Positions 45,818 through 54,248 of a DNA stretch of 64,000 bases are shown in pieces. Position 1 is the first letter of the stretch, and each line of letters starts with the position of its first letter. This DNA is from CBDBKL01 sp965206675 (GTDB taxonomy: Bacteria > Bdellovibrionota > Bdellovibrionia > Bdellovibrionales > JAKFYE01), in contig CBDBKL010000008.1 in the NCBI GenBank assembly GCA_965206675.1, positions 62,001 through 126,000 of the forward strand, written 5' to 3'. The notes beneath the pieces were generated by a model. It did not search any database. It saw only the letters and a program-made list of their open reading frames with translations, and was not told the DNA's origin. Both the position numbers and the translations under genes were made by a program.

Positions 45818-46827
45818 TTGAAAAATGGATGTCTTCTGAATTAACAATTAAACGCTGGAGACGATTTAAAAAAAACAAGTTTGCCGTTTATGCCTCCTTG
45901 CTTTTAATTTTTATAACTACCATTAGCGTCACGGCAGAAATGTGGTCACATTCAAAGCCTATTGTCTTTAGTCATGATTCAAAAATTTATTTTCCTTTAA
46001 TTAAGGATTATCACCCCTCTGAGTTTGGATACGATGACATACTGGTTATGGACTACAGGCGTTTAGAAAATGATTTGGATTGGATTATATGGCCCTTGAA
46101 TCAGTGGGACGCTTTTGAATCAAACAAAAGTGTAGATGAATACCCCAGTCCACCGACAAAAGAGAATGTTATGGGCACAGATGATCGGGGGAGAGATATT
46201 TTTGCAAGGCTACTGTATGGTTACCGCTACAGTATGGGTTACGCCCTTCTTGTCTGGTTGTTGTCTTTTATTGTGGGAATTATTTTGGGGGGGGTGATGG
46301 GTTATATTGGCGGCAAGTTAGATCTTGTGGGTCAGCGTACAGTTGAAGTTTTTAGTGCTCTTCCGCAGTTTTATATTTTATTAATTATGATTTCTATTAT
46401 TCAGCCGAACATTTGGTGGTTGATATTAATTTCAACTGTTTTTGGTTGGATAGGAATTAGTTATTATATTCGAGCAGAATTTTTAAAGCTGCGAAAGAAA
46501 GAATTTGTAGAGGCAGGTCGAGCATTGGGGGCACCTCATCGGCGTTTGATATTCAAACATATTCTTCCCAATGCTCTTGGGCCTATTATTACTTTTTCTC
46601 CCTTTGTGATTGCTGGAAATATAGCGGCTTTAGCTAGTCTAGATTATCTGGGCTTTGGACTAGTTCCTCCAACGCCCAGTTGGGGTGAGCTTTTAGCACA
46701 GGCCAAGCAGAATTTTGAAATTGCATGGTGGTTAGCTCTTTACCCTTCCTTAGCTCTCTTTTTAACACTGATTCTTTTTGCCATTGTGGGTGAAGGCGTA
46801 CGAGACGCCTTTGACCCTAGAAAATAA
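45814..46827 (+). CDS. yejE: ABC transporter permease YejE-like
   Basis: 337 residues with the YejE hallmark of a long periplasmic insertion after the first helix (KPIVFSHDSKIYFPLIKDYH), then MGTDDRGRDIFARLLYGYR and the EAA loop EAGRALGAPHRRLIFKHILPNA. Its start overlaps yejB by four bases (ATGA). No ATPase gene follows within the operon, although in most Yej loci yejF comes next. Confidence 0.88.
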   Translation: MIEKWMSSELTIKRWRRFKKNKFAVYASLLLIFITTISVTAEMWSHSKPIVFSHDSKIYFPLIKDYHPSEFGYDDILVMDYRRLENDLDWIIWPLNQWDAFESNKSVDEYPSPPTKENVMGTDDRGRDIFARLLYGYRYSMGYALLVWLLSFIVGIILGGVMGYIGGKLDLVGQRTVEVFSALPQFYILLIMISIIQPNIWWLILISTVFGWIGISYYIRAEFLKLRKKEFVEAGRALGAPHRRLIFKHILPNALGPIITFSPFVIAGNIAALASLDYLGFGLVPPTPSWGELLAQAKQNFEIAWWLALYPSLALFLTLILFAIVGEGVRDAFDPRK

Positions 46828-46880
46828 CAATCCCTCAAATTTACTTTAAGATTCAGGACAAAAGTCTCGATAAAATATAT

Positions 46881-48197
46881 ATGCCTATTAGACACAATCA
46901 CACCTACATACTGACTTTTTCAATAATTTTTCTTTTATTGAGTTGTAGCAAAGAAGACAAATCCGGTTCAACAAAGCAACCATCCACTCTACCGACAACG
47001 ACGAGTACCTCGACAACGCTCCTATCTACCACATCGTCAACAACGACAACGACTCTCTCGCCCATAACAACAAGTACGACTCTTTTACCTATAACAACGA
47101 CAACAACTCTGGTTCCTCCTACTACTACAACTACGACTCGCTCACGCACAACAACAACGACAACACTGACATCCTCTTGCTCAGTTCAAAAAGCATATCA
47201 AGCCGCTTCCGCTAATAATAACGATCATAAAAAATCAAGAGAGAACCATATATCGCAAAGTGCTAGTAGAGAGGTACCAAGGTGTGGGGGAGGTATTGTC
47301 CCTGATATAACCCCCTCAGGTCCCCAATCTATAAAATCTTATTCCGCAAGTAACAAAGCCTCACCCCATCAAACTCACACCATTGATATTGCTTTTCTCA
47401 TTTCACAAGACACTATAGACGACACAGGTTTACAGGAGATGCAGACATTTATTGAGGACGATGTTGTTCCATTAACAAATGCCATCTTTGAAAACTCTGG
47501 AGTCAACGCTGAATTTAGAGTCGTAGCAGTCAAACCTTACACAGAGTATAAGCACCATTTGGCCTGTCCGTTAAATACTTTAGATGGGTTAAGCTCTGTA
47601 GATGGATTAGAAGTTATTACTGAATTACTACCTCATGTACGAGAAGACCATGGAGCAGATCTTGTTTATGGGATTTTTGATTTTAAAGAATTTAATGTTT
47701 GTGGTGAAGCCTATATTAGATCAAGACAACTCACTAAGGCACAGGCGGCTAATAGGGTTGCTTCTGGTGTTATCAGCAATGGTTCCGGATGGTGCTATAG
47801 CAATGACATTTTTCCATGGGCCACCACTCTTGCTCACGAAATTGGACATAATTTAGGACTAAATCACGATAGAGAAACGCTAAACACACAAACAACCGAA
47901 ACTTATTCTTTTAGATCATACGGATTAGGTTATAGAGGGAATACAGCAAGTAATAACACATACGGTACTGTTATGTCTTATTCACAATATGACGAACAAC
48001 TCCCTGTTTTTAGTTCTGCAAAGACTGTTTCCAAATCAAACATTTGCACTTCTGAATTTTCCAATGCAGACAATGGATATTGTAAAGAGCACGTCAACTC
48101 ATCTGATGAAACGATTAAACTTGGAGCACGCAACGAAGCGAATGCTTCAGAGGCTTTACTTTATACCATTGAAGATGCATCTAACTATTCCCCATGA
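46881..48197 (+). CDS. Metzincin-type zinc metalloprotease lipoprotein with Thr-rich stalk
   Basis: 438 residues. The signal peptide ends FLLLSC (Cys22), so it is lipid-anchored. Residues 35-97 are almost only Thr, Ser, Leu and Pro, a flexible stalk. The protease domain has HEIGHNLGLNHD (zinc ligands His319, His323, His329, catalytic Glu320) and a Met-turn VMSYSQ (Met365), placing it among metzincins of the reprolysin/adamalysin-like group. It likely degrades proteins at the cell surface or after release. Eight or so cysteines imply disulfides. Stand-alone gene after the yej operon. Confidence 0.9.
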   Translation: MPIRHNHTYILTFSIIFLLLSCSKEDKSGSTKQPSTLPTTTSTSTTLLSTTSSTTTTTLSPITTSTTLLPITTTTTLVPPTTTTTTRSRTTTTTTLTSSCSVQKAYQAASANNNDHKKSRENHISQSASREVPRCGGGIVPDITPSGPQSIKSYSASNKASPHQTHTIDIAFLISQDTIDDTGLQEMQTFIEDDVVPLTNAIFENSGVNAEFRVVAVKPYTEYKHHLACPLNTLDGLSSVDGLEVITELLPHVREDHGADLVYGIFDFKEFNVCGEAYIRSRQLTKAQAANRVASGVISNGSGWCYSNDIFPWATTLAHEIGHNLGLNHDRETLNTQTTETYSFRSYGLGYRGNTASNNTYGTVMSYSQYDEQLPVFSSAKTVSKSNICTSEFSNADNGYCKEHVNSSDETIKLGARNEANASEALLYTIEDASNYSP

Positions 48198-48242
48198 AAA
48201 CACTTGCTAGTAACTGTCGGGGGGGCTAGGCTTATTGTAATA

Positions 48243-48764
48243 TTATGGAAAACAAGGAAGTGATGATGTTTGTTTACTCTGCACAGGTGGATCGCTTAGG
48301 AAATTGACAACATTCTTAAAATCCCATCTCTTTGCTAAATCCAAAGCCATGTTCCCTTGTGCATCTCTAACTTCAAGATCTACACCCGCATCAATAAGAA
48401 CCCTTGAAGCATTGAGATTATTCCCTAAAGCTGCTGAATGCAGAGCTGTAAACCCATACACAGTTTGAACCTTTAAATCAGCACCTCTTTCAATAAGAAG
48501 TTTCAAAACATCTACATTCCATTTATCCAACGTAGACTCATGCAAAGCCGCCCTTCCAAAACGATTTTGGGCATCTATATCAACTCCCTCTTTTAAAAGT
48601 TGCTCAATTTTTGGAATATCACCATCCCACACAGCTCTAAATAAATCTTGCTCTTGATAACTCAAACCAGTAAGTGCTTGTCGATTCAAACCAGCACTTA
48701 AAGGTTGAGAAAAAATCAAAGCCACTAAAAACGCGAATGAAAATGAACTCCCCAACAATCTCAT
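48243..48764 (-). CDS. Exported ankyrin-repeat protein ending in CFP
   Basis: 173 residues. The signal peptide runs to about residue 25 (FAFLVALIFSQPLSAG). About four ankyrin repeats follow (DLFRAVWDGDIPKIEQLL, FGRAALHESTLDKWNVDVLK, YGFTALHSAALGNNLNASRV, QGNMALDLAKRWDFKNVVN). The end is SSLPCFP. It converges on the metalloprotease gene with about 45 bases between stops. Confidence 0.88.
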   Translation of the reverse strand: MRLLGSSFSFAFLVALIFSQPLSAGLNRQALTGLSYQEQDLFRAVWDGDIPKIEQLLKEGVDIDAQNRFGRAALHESTLDKWNVDVLKLLIERGADLKVQTVYGFTALHSAALGNNLNASRVLIDAGVDLEVRDAQGNMALDLAKRWDFKNVVNFLSDPPVQSKQTSSLPCFP

Positions 48765-48990
48765 AAGACTTCCAGTTTACCAAAATTCAAATTAAGTGAC
48801 TAAATGGGTTCTAGATTTTTGTCGGAGATTTATACAATAAAAAAGACCAAAGTCCACACCTAAATGTTTCACCTTGCAAAATGAAATCAAGCCGCAATTT
48901 ATCTATTCCATAAGCAAAAACCCCTCAACTCAAACCTAGCGCATTAAAACTTGAAGATTTTTTATTTTTGATATATATTGGTATATACTT

Positions 48991-49458
48991 ATGTTTATCG
49001 AAAAGATCATCTCCCAATTTACAAAACACAACATCCCCTATGCTATTGTTGGAGGTCATGCAATGGCTCTCCATGGAATTCTAAGAGGAACTGTTGATGT
49101 CGATCTTATTATTAAATGGTCACTTAAAAATCTGAAATCCGTAGAACTAGCATTAAGTGAAATTGGTTTAAAACCTCACCTTCCTATTAAGGCAGAAGAT
49201 TTATTTAAATACAGAGAAGAATATATTAAAAATAGAAACCTCATTGCATGGAATTTTATTAACCCCCATAATCCCTCCGAGATAGTTGATATTATCATTA
49301 CTTGGAATTTGAAAAACAATATGATTACGCAGATACATTTAAAAAATAAAAAAATTAATATTTTGTCCAAAAAACATTTAATATCTATGAAAAAATCCAG
49401 CCCACGAGAACAAGATTTTATAGATGCTAAAGCCTTGGAGCAAATTGATGAAAACTAA
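48991..49458 (+). CDS. Nucleotidyltransferase-fold protein, possible toxin
   Basis: 155 residues. YAIVGGHAMALHG and RGTVDVDLII (GG at 21-22, Asp36 and Asp38) form the minimal nucleotidyltransferase active site. This group is found in toxin-antitoxin and abortive-infection modules such as MNT/HEPN and AbiE. No Shine-Dalgarno of note. The next gene, a small protein with a DNA-binding-like end, overlaps it by 11 bases, as in toxin-antitoxin operons. Which of the two is the toxin cannot be read from the sequence. Confidence 0.7.
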   Translation: MFIEKIISQFTKHNIPYAIVGGHAMALHGILRGTVDVDLIIKWSLKNLKSVELALSEIGLKPHLPIKAEDLFKYREEYIKNRNLIAWNFINPHNPSEIVDIIITWNLKNNMITQIHLKNKKINILSKKHLISMKKSSPREQDFIDAKALEQIDEN

Positions 49459-49714
49459 AGGCATTCAATTATTTTCCACCGACTATTTAAAAAAATGTAA
49501 ACAAATGTCTGTTTATGAAAGATTGAAGTTTCTAGATGATTTTCGCCAGCTCCATACAATGACTACCCCATCAAAAAAATCTAAATTAATTAGCATAAAA
49601 GTTCCAGAAGACTTACTCTCTACGTTTCGTCAATGTGCCAAGTTGGAAGGAATACCCTATCAAACTAAAATTAAACTTTTAATGAAAGAATGGATAACCA
49701 ATAAGGTTAAATAG
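49448..49714 (+). CDS. Small ribbon-helix-helix-like protein, possible antitoxin
   Basis: 88 residues from the ATG at 49448, inside the end of the preceding gene. The C-terminal half, LISIKVPEDLLSTFRQCAKLEGIPYQ then TKIKLLMKEWI, has the strand-helix-helix pattern of CopG/BrnA-type antitoxins. The N-terminal half is helical (MSVYERLKFLDDFRQL). Overlap with the nucleotidyltransferase gene suggests a toxin-antitoxin pair that represses its own promoter. Confidence 0.7.
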   Translation: MKTKGIQLFSTDYLKKCKQMSVYERLKFLDDFRQLHTMTTPSKKSKLISIKVPEDLLSTFRQCAKLEGIPYQTKIKLLMKEWITNKVK

Positions 49715-49864
49715 TACTGAACACCACTAACAGTATAATGTGTTATCCGGATTAAATGTCCGAATACCGACCACTTATTTCCTGAAAGTTCCTTATTTTG
49801 GTTTTCAGTAGGGCACTGACCTTGCTCTTATCCCCTCCTTTATCAACATAAGGAGATAGTGAAA

Positions 49865-50749
49865 ATGAAAAAACCACTGAACAAACCCTACATTAAACTG
49901 ACTCAAGATCTAATGTTTAAGGCCTACTTTATAAGAGACAAAAGTCTTCTTCGCTCTTTACTCAAAAGCTTTCTTCCACTTCCCTCAGATAAAGATATTG
50001 AAAAAATTGATATCCTAAACCCCGAGATTCCTCCTGAAGCTAAAAAGAAAAAACAAATCATCTTAGATCTAAAACTGGAATTAAACACAGGTGAGAAAAT
50101 CAACGTTGAAATGCAATCTGCCTACAAGAAAGGCTTTCTATCTAGAGTCCTGTTCTACTGGGCTAAACTCTACACCGACGGCTTTAAGCAAGGAGCAGAG
50201 TATGAAACACTTCATCCCACCTACTCTTTGATCTTTACTGAATTTTCAGTGTTTAAAGAAACTAAAGACGTTGTCACTAGCTTTTCTTTACTCTCAGATA
50301 AAGAGCCACATTTTTGTCTCAATAGGGATTTAAAGATAGTGTTTGTAGAACTTTCTAAGTTTAAAACAAGTCTAGAGGGTTTAATTGATTTAAGAGACCA
50401 TTGGTGCTATATTATTAGGCATTCAAGTCAAATAAAAGAGAGTGAGTTAGAGCAGTTGGCTCAGAAAAACCAAGAGATGAGGAAAGCTATGGGACTTTTA
50501 AAGAATATGTCGTTAGAAGATAAGTTGAGGTGGCAGGAAGAGGATCGTCTTAAAGCCATTAGTGATGAGAAAGCTGAAAAGGCTTGGGCCTATGATCAGG
50601 GATTAGAGAAAGGAATGGAGAAAGGTGAGCAAAAAAAACTTCAGCAAATCGTTTATAGAATGTTAAAAGAAAAAGCTGACCTTATTACAATTGAAAAATT
50701 CACGGGCCTATCTGAAGCTGAAATTAAAAAAATCCAAAAAAGAAAATAG
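49865..50749 (+). CDS. Rpn-family recombination-promoting nuclease (PD-(D/E)xK transposase-like)
   Basis: 294 residues from the ATG at 49865, which is nine bases after AAGGAG; a GTG six bases upstream is too close. The N-terminus KPYIKLTQDLMFKAYFIRD, the nuclease core Asp68 in IILDLKLEL and Glu82-x-Gln84 in NVEMQSAYKKGF, and a charged C-terminal tail (GLEKGMEKGEQKK) are typical of RpnA-E. These enzymes cut DNA and raise recombination in E. coli and are often listed as transposases. No terminal repeats are visible around it. Confidence 0.88.
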   Translation: MKKPLNKPYIKLTQDLMFKAYFIRDKSLLRSLLKSFLPLPSDKDIEKIDILNPEIPPEAKKKKQIILDLKLELNTGEKINVEMQSAYKKGFLSRVLFYWAKLYTDGFKQGAEYETLHPTYSLIFTEFSVFKETKDVVTSFSLLSDKEPHFCLNRDLKIVFVELSKFKTSLEGLIDLRDHWCYIIRHSSQIKESELEQLAQKNQEMRKAMGLLKNMSLEDKLRWQEEDRLKAISDEKAEKAWAYDQGLEKGMEKGEQKKLQQIVYRMLKEKADLITIEKFTGLSEAEIKKIQKRK

Positions 50750-50927
50750 GTGAAAATAGGTAAATTTGCCATAGTACGACAAATTGTTTTCATTTTATAT
50801 GGGTTATTGTTAAATAATTATTAGAAATAACTTCTGAGTTCGTCACAAAAAACTTAATTTTTAGGATGTAAAATCTGCGTTTCATATTTGACCGGACTCG
50901 ATCTCTCCTGGTCTAAAAGTTGACATT

Positions 50928-52220
50928 TTACAGTCTTGTGGGATCCTCCATACCGTCTTCATCACTAATAGAAAGTTCTGAATCATCATCACGATCTTCA
51001 GGATATCGCATAAAGAGTTTTGCAAGGAACCTACTTAAAGATGGTGTCTCAGACACAATAATAAACAAAGCTGTCAAAACAATGGAAAAAGGAATGATGG
51101 CAAAAATTGTATCTTGAATCCACAAACCCTGCTCCTCCATCATACCTCTCTGCAAAGGCAAAGTGGCTAAAACAGCGCACGCTAAACCTCGAGGTCCCAT
51201 AGCTGTTATTGCCATAGCATCTAAACGAGAAAACTTCGAAGGACGGAAGATAACTCTTACTGAAATATACCGAGTTACAAAAATCAAAAGCGAAATAATA
51301 ACAGCTATAACAACTTTATGAACACTTCCAAATTGAATTAACATTCCAAGGTAAATAAAAAACGTCGTCTTTAAAATAAAAACAATCTCCCCCAGAAGTT
51401 TCATCTCACGATGATTAACAGCCTTTCGACTTAAAATAGAATCAAAAACTCTAGGAAATAAATCTAAATTCGCCAACGTAAAACCCAAGGCCAACACAGC
51501 CATAGCTCCATTAAATCCTAATAAATCCACAATCCCATAAACAAGAAAAGCAAAAGCCTCACCTGAAAAACGAAGATCTGTTAAAAATGAAAAACAACGC
51601 CTTAAAAAAGACCAAAGTAAACCACCCAGAACACCAAAAACCACAGCCTGAAGAGTTTTTGGCCCTACACCAATTAAAATATCATTAAAATCAAATTGGC
51701 CGGAAAGTGAAGAATCTAAAATCACTAAAAAAAGCACAATCGCTAAAATATCTGTAAAAGCAGACTCAAGTGATAAGATCGTCTTGGTTTTTTCTGTAAT
51801 ACTTAAGTGCTTCACCATAGGAATCACAACGGCACTTGATGTGCTCCCCACCCCCAAACCTACAAGAAGAGCCACAGACCAAGGCTGACCCCCAAAAACC
51901 TTAACGGCCATCGTTGCCAAGAAAATAATTAACCCTGCACCTAAAATCGAAATAGCTAAAGCCGGAAGACTGGAAGTTAAAAGATCCTTCGTTCTTAAAC
52001 TCAATCCCCCTTCATAGAGAATAACAATTAACGCCATTGTGGAGAGAAAAGGACCAAACTGACCTAGATCATTAGAGTGAAGCACCCCTGTCATTGGACC
52101 TAAAACGTAACCAATCGCTACCAAAATAAGAAGATCAGGAACCTTTGTCTTAATAAAAAACCACTTTAAAGCATGGCCCAGAAAGAAAAGGACAGCTAAA
52201 CCGATAACAGCAACCGCCAT
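50928..52220 (-). CDS. Monovalent cation/proton antiporter (CPA family)
   Basis: About 430 residues from the ATG at 52220, which has a GGGGGGGG Shine-Dalgarno. About twelve membrane helices with ALIVILYEGGLSLR, VGLGVGSTSSAVVIPMVKHL, SLESAFTDILAIVLFLVI (acidic pair region) and AMGPRGLACAVLATLP. This fits Na+/H+ or K+/H+ antiporters of the NhaP/CPA1 or CPA2 type without an RCK domain. The C-terminus is acidic (DRDDDSELSISDEDG). It lies 30 bases downstream of speA and may be in its operon. Confidence 0.88.
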   Translation of the reverse strand: MAVAVIGLAVLFFLGHALKWFFIKTKVPDLLILVAIGYVLGPMTGVLHSNDLGQFGPFLSTMALIVILYEGGLSLRTKDLLTSSLPALAISILGAGLIIFLATMAVKVFGGQPWSVALLVGLGVGSTSSAVVIPMVKHLSITEKTKTILSLESAFTDILAIVLFLVILDSSLSGQFDFNDILIGVGPKTLQAVVFGVLGGLLWSFLRRCFSFLTDLRFSGEAFAFLVYGIVDLLGFNGAMAVLALGFTLANLDLFPRVFDSILSRKAVNHREMKLLGEIVFILKTTFFIYLGMLIQFGSVHKVVIAVIISLLIFVTRYISVRVIFRPSKFSRLDAMAITAMGPRGLACAVLATLPLQRGMMEEQGLWIQDTIFAIIPFSIVLTALFIIVSETPSLSRFLAKLFMRYPEDRDDDSELSISDEDGMEDPTRL

Positions 52221-52250
52221 ATATCCCCCCCCTCTACTCAAATTCTAAGA

Positions 52251-54209
52251 TTATTTTCTTTGATCTTCAAGATAAGTGTATCCAGCAAGCCCTTCTTCAT
52301 AGTTTTTAAGAAGTAATCTTGCCTCATTCTTTTTTAAGATACCCTTTTGAATGGCCTGCTCAATACGCTCTCGAATATGATCTATCATTGAACCCCTATC
52401 ATAAGCGACGTAACTGAGAACTTCTGCCACTGTATCGCCCTCTTCCACATATTTAATGGCATATCCAGACGAATGAATTTCAACAACAACAGCATCCGTA
52501 TCTCCAAACAAATTGTGCAAATCACCCAAAGCCTCCTGATAAGCTCCTAAAAGAAAAACACCTATATAATAGGGCTCTTCCCTATTAAAAGAATGAATCG
52601 CAATATTGTTTGTAATCTCTCCCCACTGAGAGAATTTATCCAACCTCCCATCAGAATCACAGGTTAAATCGACAAGAACCGCTCTGTGATTGGGCATCTC
52701 CGTCAATCTCTGTATAGGCATAATAGGAAACACCTGTTTGACAGCCCAGGCATCAGGCATAGATTGGAAAACAGAAAAGTTACAAAAAATCGTATCCGAT
52801 AGCTCATGTTCTAAATGATCTAACAATTCTTCAGTCGAATAATCTAAGGCTTCACTATTCTTCTGAAGAATATCACGCATCTTTGTAAGCCCGTACCATA
52901 CCAATTCTTCAGCCTTTGCACGCTGAACTAAGGAAAAATATCCGTAAGAAAACAACTGAAGAATATCGTTCTTTAACTGAATAAGGTCATGATATGATTC
53001 GTGAATGTTTTCAATAACGATGTTCTGTGAAATATCATACAACTCCCTAATAATTCGATGTTCACTTTTCTCAGGTAACTCCGGATGAGGAAATCGAGAG
53101 ACTTCATTTTTTCCTAATGCATTAAAGATAAGGACCGAGTGATGTGCCACAAGTGACCTGCCTGATTCCGTAATAATAGTTGGATGAGGCACTCCTTTTT
53201 CTGTACAAATCACTTGTATGGTAAAGACCACATCATTGGCATACTCTTGCTCAGAATAATTTATAGAATTATCGCTCCCCTTGGTTCCATCATAATCAAC
53301 ACCCAAACCTCCGCCCACATCAATATACTTAATGTTTGCACCCATTTTACAAACTTCAGTAAAAATCCGCGTCCCCTCTTTAAGAGAGGATTTTATGGAT
53401 TGAATGGCATTAATTTGAGAACCAATATGAAAATGACAAAGCTCTAAAGCCTCTAACATCTTATTCTCTTTTAATATTTCAATGCCAGAAACAACTTCCT
53501 TTGGAGTCAGTCCAAATTTTGAACGAGCCCCCGATGAATCCACCCATTTTCCAGATCCCTTAGCATTTAACTTAAAACGAAAACCAATACTGGGAGTGAT
53601 TCCCATTTCTTTTGCTTTCTCAATAATCATCCGAAGTTCTATAAAACGATCAATAACAACAATAATATTGTGACCCAACTTTTTAGCCAAAAGAGTTGTT
53701 TCAATATATTTCTCATCTTTAAAACCATTGCATATAATGAGAGCATCAGGGTCATTGGCTAAGGACAGGGCAACAAGTAACTCTGGCTTACTGCCACACT
53801 CTAACCCTATCCTTGCTACATTTTTCTGATTAATAATATTTTTCAGTAAATGCTTTTGTTGGTTAACCTTAACTGGATATACACCTTGGTAGCTTCCTTT
53901 ATATTCATACTCTTTGATAGCTCGTTCAAAACACTCTTTGAGTAAATTGATACGCGCTCTAACAATGTCAGGGAAACGAATCAAAATAGGAGATCGAATA
54001 CCTCGATCCTCTAAGTCTTCAACAAGCTCTCTTAAATCAACCGAAGATCCCTTCTGACCAAAGGGTGTTACATCAATGGTTCCCTTCTTGTTCACCCGAA
54101 AATAACTATGCCCCCAGGAGTTGATCCCGTACAGCTCTTCGGTGTCTTGAGTGGTCCACTCTTGCGAGGAAATATTTCTTTTCTGGGGGGACTTCTCTAG
54201 TTCGTTCAT
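52251..54209 (-). CDS. speA: Biosynthetic arginine decarboxylase
   Basis: 652 residues, the normal size for SpeA. The PLP lysine is Lys114 in GVYPVKVNQQKHL. Other family markers: GLECGSKPELLVALSL, RFKLNAKGSGKWVDSSGARSKFGL, FHIGSQ, KYIDVGGGLGVDYDG and the late CDSDG. It decarboxylates arginine to agmatine, the first step of putrescine synthesis; the ureohydrolase at 36753-37766 would do the next step. It is followed by the antiporter gene and preceded by leuS, all on the minus strand. Confidence 0.95.
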   Translation of the reverse strand: MNELEKSPQKRNISSQEWTTQDTEELYGINSWGHSYFRVNKKGTIDVTPFGQKGSSVDLRELVEDLEDRGIRSPILIRFPDIVRARINLLKECFERAIKEYEYKGSYQGVYPVKVNQQKHLLKNIINQKNVARIGLECGSKPELLVALSLANDPDALIICNGFKDEKYIETTLLAKKLGHNIIVVIDRFIELRMIIEKAKEMGITPSIGFRFKLNAKGSGKWVDSSGARSKFGLTPKEVVSGIEILKENKMLEALELCHFHIGSQINAIQSIKSSLKEGTRIFTEVCKMGANIKYIDVGGGLGVDYDGTKGSDNSINYSEQEYANDVVFTIQVICTEKGVPHPTIITESGRSLVAHHSVLIFNALGKNEVSRFPHPELPEKSEHRIIRELYDISQNIVIENIHESYHDLIQLKNDILQLFSYGYFSLVQRAKAEELVWYGLTKMRDILQKNSEALDYSTEELLDHLEHELSDTIFCNFSVFQSMPDAWAVKQVFPIMPIQRLTEMPNHRAVLVDLTCDSDGRLDKFSQWGEITNNIAIHSFNREEPYYIGVFLLGAYQEALGDLHNLFGDTDAVVVEIHSSGYAIKYVEEGDTVAEVLSYVAYDRGSMIDHIRERIEQAIQKGILKKNEARLLLKNYEEGLAGYTYLEDQRK

Positions 54210-54248
54210 GAATTTTTATATGACACAAATTATAGTCAGTTCCAAAGG

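Noticed and set aside
46904..47149. Minus-strand valine-rich open frame
   Set aside because: It is the complement of the Thr-rich stalk of the metalloprotease and has no start signals.
49865..50749. Rpn-family gene treated as a complete insertion sequence
   Set aside because: No terminal inverted repeats or target duplications are visible around it. Rpn proteins are often annotated as transposases but act as stand-alone nucleases.
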